A stretch of 64,000 nt of DNA from Ifrita kowaldi (lineage: Eukaryota; Chordata; Aves; Passeriformes; Cinclosomatidae): the NCBI GenBank assembly GCA_013398055.1, contig VZRS01001719.1:141012-205011 (forward strand). Reading direction: 5' to 3'. Shown here piece after piece: positions 60,993 through 64,000 of the stretch. Under the pieces are notes generated by a model. The model ran no database searches. It saw only the letters and a list, made by a program, of their open reading frames with translations, and was not told the origin of the DNA. Made by a program: the position numbers and the translations under genes. The stretch's first letter is position 1, and the number at the start of each line of letters is the position of its first letter.

Positions 60993-61939
60993 CAGCCAAC
61001 GCATTCCTTTTTCAGAATATCTAATCATATAAATTTTCAGTACATAAAATTTAATCTATTGTGGTAAAAATCCTGTTTGTCAAATGCCATTGCACACATT
61101 TGTAGCAGCAACTTGCCTGGTCAGGTGAAAAACAGAGTTGAAGGAGATCAGGCAGTAGGTAACTACAAGTCTAACAACGTATTAAAAGTAGTTAAGTTTT
61201 AGTTAAGTATTAATGAGTCCAAGACTAGTTAAGTATTACCAGGGGACAGGATCTAGACAAGTAAATATTTCACACCTGTAAAAAAAGGTATTTCTGTGGT
61301 ACAGAAGACTAAGGACATGATTCAAAGAAGCAGCTTTATTCAGGACATTAAGTAATAGCTTATGGGTGATACAGACAGCCAGTCAGCCAGATCAAATTAT
61401 TGATCAGTTCTGTACAGTTGCAGTAATGACCAAAACAGTTAACATTTGTCAGAAATTAAAAGGCTATATTATTTCATGCTGGATATTCAGTTTTAACACA
61501 CAAAGACGACACACAAATCCTAAAGGACACTGAAATATCCCCTTACAAATATACTGATTTCCAGTGAAGGCAGAAAAATATACTATGAAACATTCTATTT
61601 TGACGGACATGTTTCTAAAAGGAGACACTTCAAAAATATCTTATGTCAGTACTGATATAACATGTGCTTGCATAGTCTGCAGGGAAAGAAGTAGGGTGCA
61701 GCCTGATACCTTAAGGCAAATCACTCTTATTGTGGTGTAGAAAGCCACAATTTCTGTGAAGCATCTGCAAACAACATCCAGGAGTATAATTCCCTTGCAG
61801 TCTGTCTTGTTGCTGCAACCACATGACAGAAATCTGTTTCTTACATGAAGAGCACATGCTGATGAAAAAGACTTTCTTCCTGAGCTCCACTGACAGACCA
61901 GAGTAGAAAGATGACACTACAAACTCCATCATACCAAAT
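60993..61939. other. noncoding DNA, possibly including LTR edge
   Basis: No gene. AGTTAAGTATTA words recur at 61192-61236. From about 61680 the sequence becomes more balanced and may already belong to the LTR that is recognisable from 61940, but I cannot fix that boundary. Confidence 0.4.
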
Positions 61940-62243
61940 GTCCTCCACTTCCTCCTTCTTCCTCCCTGCCTTATGTATGGAGCATGATGTCACATGGGCT
62001 GGAATATCCCTATGGCCAGTTTGGGTCACCTGTCCTGGCTGTGTCTCCTCCCAGCTTCCCATGCACCCCCAGCCTTCTCACCAGTGTGGCAGTACAAAAA
62101 GCAGAAAAGGCCTTGGCTCTGTGTAAGCTCTGCTCAGCAAGGACAAAAACATTTCTATTATCATCACTATGTTCAGCACAAATCCAAAACAGAGTCCTAT
62201 ACCAGACACTGTGATTAATGCTACCCCAGCCAAAACCAGCACA
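61940..62243 (-). mobile_element. ERVL-type LTR, 5' (U3) part, minus strand
   Basis: In plus-strand order: CTTCCTCCCTGCC, GGAGCATGATGTCACATGGG, CTGGAATATCCCTATGGCC, AGTTTGGGTCACCTGTCC, CACCCCCAGCCTTCTCACC, GCAGAAAAGGCCTTGGCTC and GTTCAGCACAAATCC, with the end CCCAGCCAAAACCAGCACA at 62243. These are the U3 boxes of the LTR at 28015-28602 in the same orientation. The U3 terminus (right) is intact; the other end is unclear. Several frames at 61841-62218 are LTR sequence. Confidence 0.82.
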
Positions 62244-63300
62244 GTTTTGTTTCTGAAAACTGTGCTAAAATTATTTTTGTCATCCTCTTTATCTGTATAC
62301 TCTCTTATATATGACAGTCACTATGAACAGTACAGAAATTTTCCCTTAGAGCTATGTTCCTGAAAATTACTAAACCATGCAAAATCCTTTTCATTCATGG
62401 GAAGGTTATAGAAAAAGCCAAACAAACAGAACAAAATAACAACAAAACACCTAGAAAAAATACGTTAAATTTCTGGAGATTTTAACTAAGTTCTGAAAGC
62501 AGCCTTACTACTGCAGTCATCATTGAAAAAAAGAGATGCCTGCTTATTATTGTAATTTCCCACTTCAGGCTGTAGATACTTGTTGTTCTGCACTTATGCA
62601 CTAACTTAATAAACCTGAACACTATTAACTACACTTTCCTTTAGAGGTTGTAGTTATACTGCAATCCAACTGTAAAATACTTTAGTTAAACCACAGCTGC
62701 TATGAAAATGTATTTTTGAAAGTCCTTTTTTGAATTTCAGTGGCTAAGTCAACATATCTTTTAATGATACCTAAATATATAATAACATATAATAATATTT
62801 TTCATCATTCTCTTTATAGTCTATATTTCCTATATACTACGTGTTTATAATATATAATATATAGTGTTTATTAAGATTATATCTTTTGGAAAACAAAAAA
62901 AACCCTAAAACCTAATTGATCAAGAAAAAATTAGTATTCTTTGATTTTAAATATGCTATAAAATGTAAGTAACTGCTGTTTGTGATTACATGTTCATCTT
63001 AAGCAACAATATGTTTTTGGTGAAACGAAACACTTGTAAATATAGCTAGCTTTGTCTCTCAACAATGCCTATTCAGGACTGAATACTCACAACTATTCTT
63101 TCAGTTATTCTCAGAGCTTTACATCACTCTGTCAAGGTTTCTTTTTGCTAGTCTCACAAGAGGGTTTGGAAAATTGTAGGATGCATATTTGTCCCAGTGC
63201 TTAGAGCTAGATATTGTATACGTAGCTATTGTACCTCTGAAGCAGAGAACATTAACTTTCACACATGGACAATATTTTCAATATACTGTGAGTGGGCCAT
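62244..63300. other. AT-rich noncoding DNA
   Basis: No gene. A TATAATATATAG-type AT-rich stretch lies at about 62775-62870. Nothing else is recognised before the LTR at 63301. Confidence 0.5.
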
Positions 63301-64000
63301 TGTATTGTGTTTGAGCGACAAGGTTTGGTAATGTGGAAGCTACAAGGGGTGGCTTCTGTGAGAGGCTTCCCACATGTCTGACAGAGCCAGTGCCAGCTGG
63401 ATCCAAGACTGACCTGCCACTGGCCAAGTCCACCAGCAATGGTCATAGTGCTTCTGGGATAATGGATATCACAAGGAGGCCAAAAAGCTACTGCACAGTT
63501 GCAACCACAGAGGAGTGAGAATATGTGACAGGAACAACTCTGCAGACACCCAGTGGAGAAGGAGAGGCAGGAGCTGGTCCAGGCATCGGAGATTCCCCTG
63601 CAGGCCATGGTAAGGCAGCTGCGCCCCTGCAGCCCATGGAGGATACCACACCAGAGCAAGTGGATGCCCAAAGGAGTCTGTCACCCCATGGGAAGCCCAT
63701 GCTGGAGCAGGCTCCTGACAGGAGCTGTGGCCCCATGGAGAGAAAAGCCCACAGCAGAACAGATTTTCTGGCAGAATGTGTGACCCCATGGGAGCCCACA
63801 CCCCACTTTCTGAAGGCCTGTGGAAGGGGCCCATGGTGGAGCAGTTTGTGAAGAACTGTAAGCCATATGAAGGGCTCACATTGGAGAACTCCCTGAAGAA
63901 GTCTCCCATGAGAGGAACCCCACACTGGATCGGGGAAGAGTATAAGGAGTCCTCCCCATAAAGAGGAAGAAGCGGCATGTCGCGCTGACCGCTCGGCCGC
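63301..64000 (+). mobile_element. avian ERVL-type LTR, left part, runs off the window
   Basis: Starts TGTATTGTGTTTGAGCGACA, then AGGGGTGGCTTCTGTGAG, ACATGTCTGACAGAGCCAG, CCACTGGCCAAG and CTTCTGGGATAATGGATATC (promoter region). Then comes a GC-rich series of imperfect subrepeats built on CCCATGG...CATGCTGGAGCAGG...TTTGTGAAGAACTG, and the GGAGTCCTCCCC box near 63948. I recognise this as the U3-to-R part of a common bird ERVL LTR. Poly(A) signal and 3' end are beyond the window. Six overlapping open frames of 60-169 codons on both strands are by-products of the GC-rich subrepeats. Confidence 0.75.

Noticed and set aside
63469..63978. 169-codon minus-strand frame and five overlapping frames
   Set aside because: All come from the GC-rich subrepeats of the LTR starting at 63301; overlapping frames on both strands show that none is selected.
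1..64000. CRISPR array, bacterial operons, prophage or integron
   Set aside because: The window is clearly vertebrate; the short tandem repeats have two or three units and no spacers.
1..64000. Retroviral gag, pol or env remnants between paired LTRs
   Set aside because: No two LTRs in the same orientation bracket an internal region, and no frame shows protease, polymerase or integrase motifs; all LTRs appear to be solo or fragments.
1..64000. tRNA, snRNA or mitochondrial insertions
   Set aside because: I looked for tRNA B-box-type GGTTCGAATCC words and familiar mitochondrial gene sequence and saw none, though short degraded copies could be missed by eye.

Overview
This 64 kb window looks like vertebrate, almost certainly bird, intergenic or deep-intronic DNA, and I favour a songbird. 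The base composition is AT-rich. There is no run of spliceable exons, and no open frame resembles a known protein. The few repeats are typical of birds: 3' ends of CR1 LINEs finishing in the ATTCTATGATTCT-type tail, and several families of endogenous-retrovirus LTRs. I found no tRNA, rRNA, snRNA, CRISPR array or protein-coding gene that I can support. The bird assignment rests on established knowledge of CR1 and avian LTR families. The songbird assignment is inference from the number and variety of LTR insertions.

Layout: 1-12.2 kb is AT-rich single-copy DNA with a 291-bp solo LTR (2665-2955), a CR1 tail (4240-4378), a 60-nt pure homopurine run (6712-6771) and an old LTR-like fragment at the left edge (about 750-1020) that has a relative at 12.29-13.07 kb. 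At 14.6-18.9 kb come a CR1 tail, an LTR of about 660 bp and a near-perfect 1.6 kb direct repeat that restarts next to a single N, most likely a false duplication in the assembly. At 23.7-28.6 kb lies the densest cluster: a CR1 split by a 580-bp LTR with perfect 6-bp target duplications, a GC-rich LTR of about 935 bp, and a complete 588-bp ERVL-type solo LTR with 5-bp duplications. At 33.1-39.3 kb are two CR1 fragments, another ERVL-type LTR and a second split CR1, this one interrupted by a sister copy of the 291-bp LTR. At 42.2-42.8 kb is an ERVL-type LTR whose U3 carries a 51-bp tandem duplication. From 42.8 to 61.9 kb the DNA is mostly quiet, with one near-perfect 27-bp inverted repeat, one LTR fragment and one CR1 tail. 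The window closes with two more LTR pieces, the last running off the right edge.

No operon or pathway is visible. The informative content is the layered insertion history (CR1 first, LTRs later, with target duplications readable), the suspected assembly artefact at 15.5-18.8 kb, and several single-copy stretches that look like possible conserved regulatory elements but need cross-species alignment. I did not find a convincing new biological system here.
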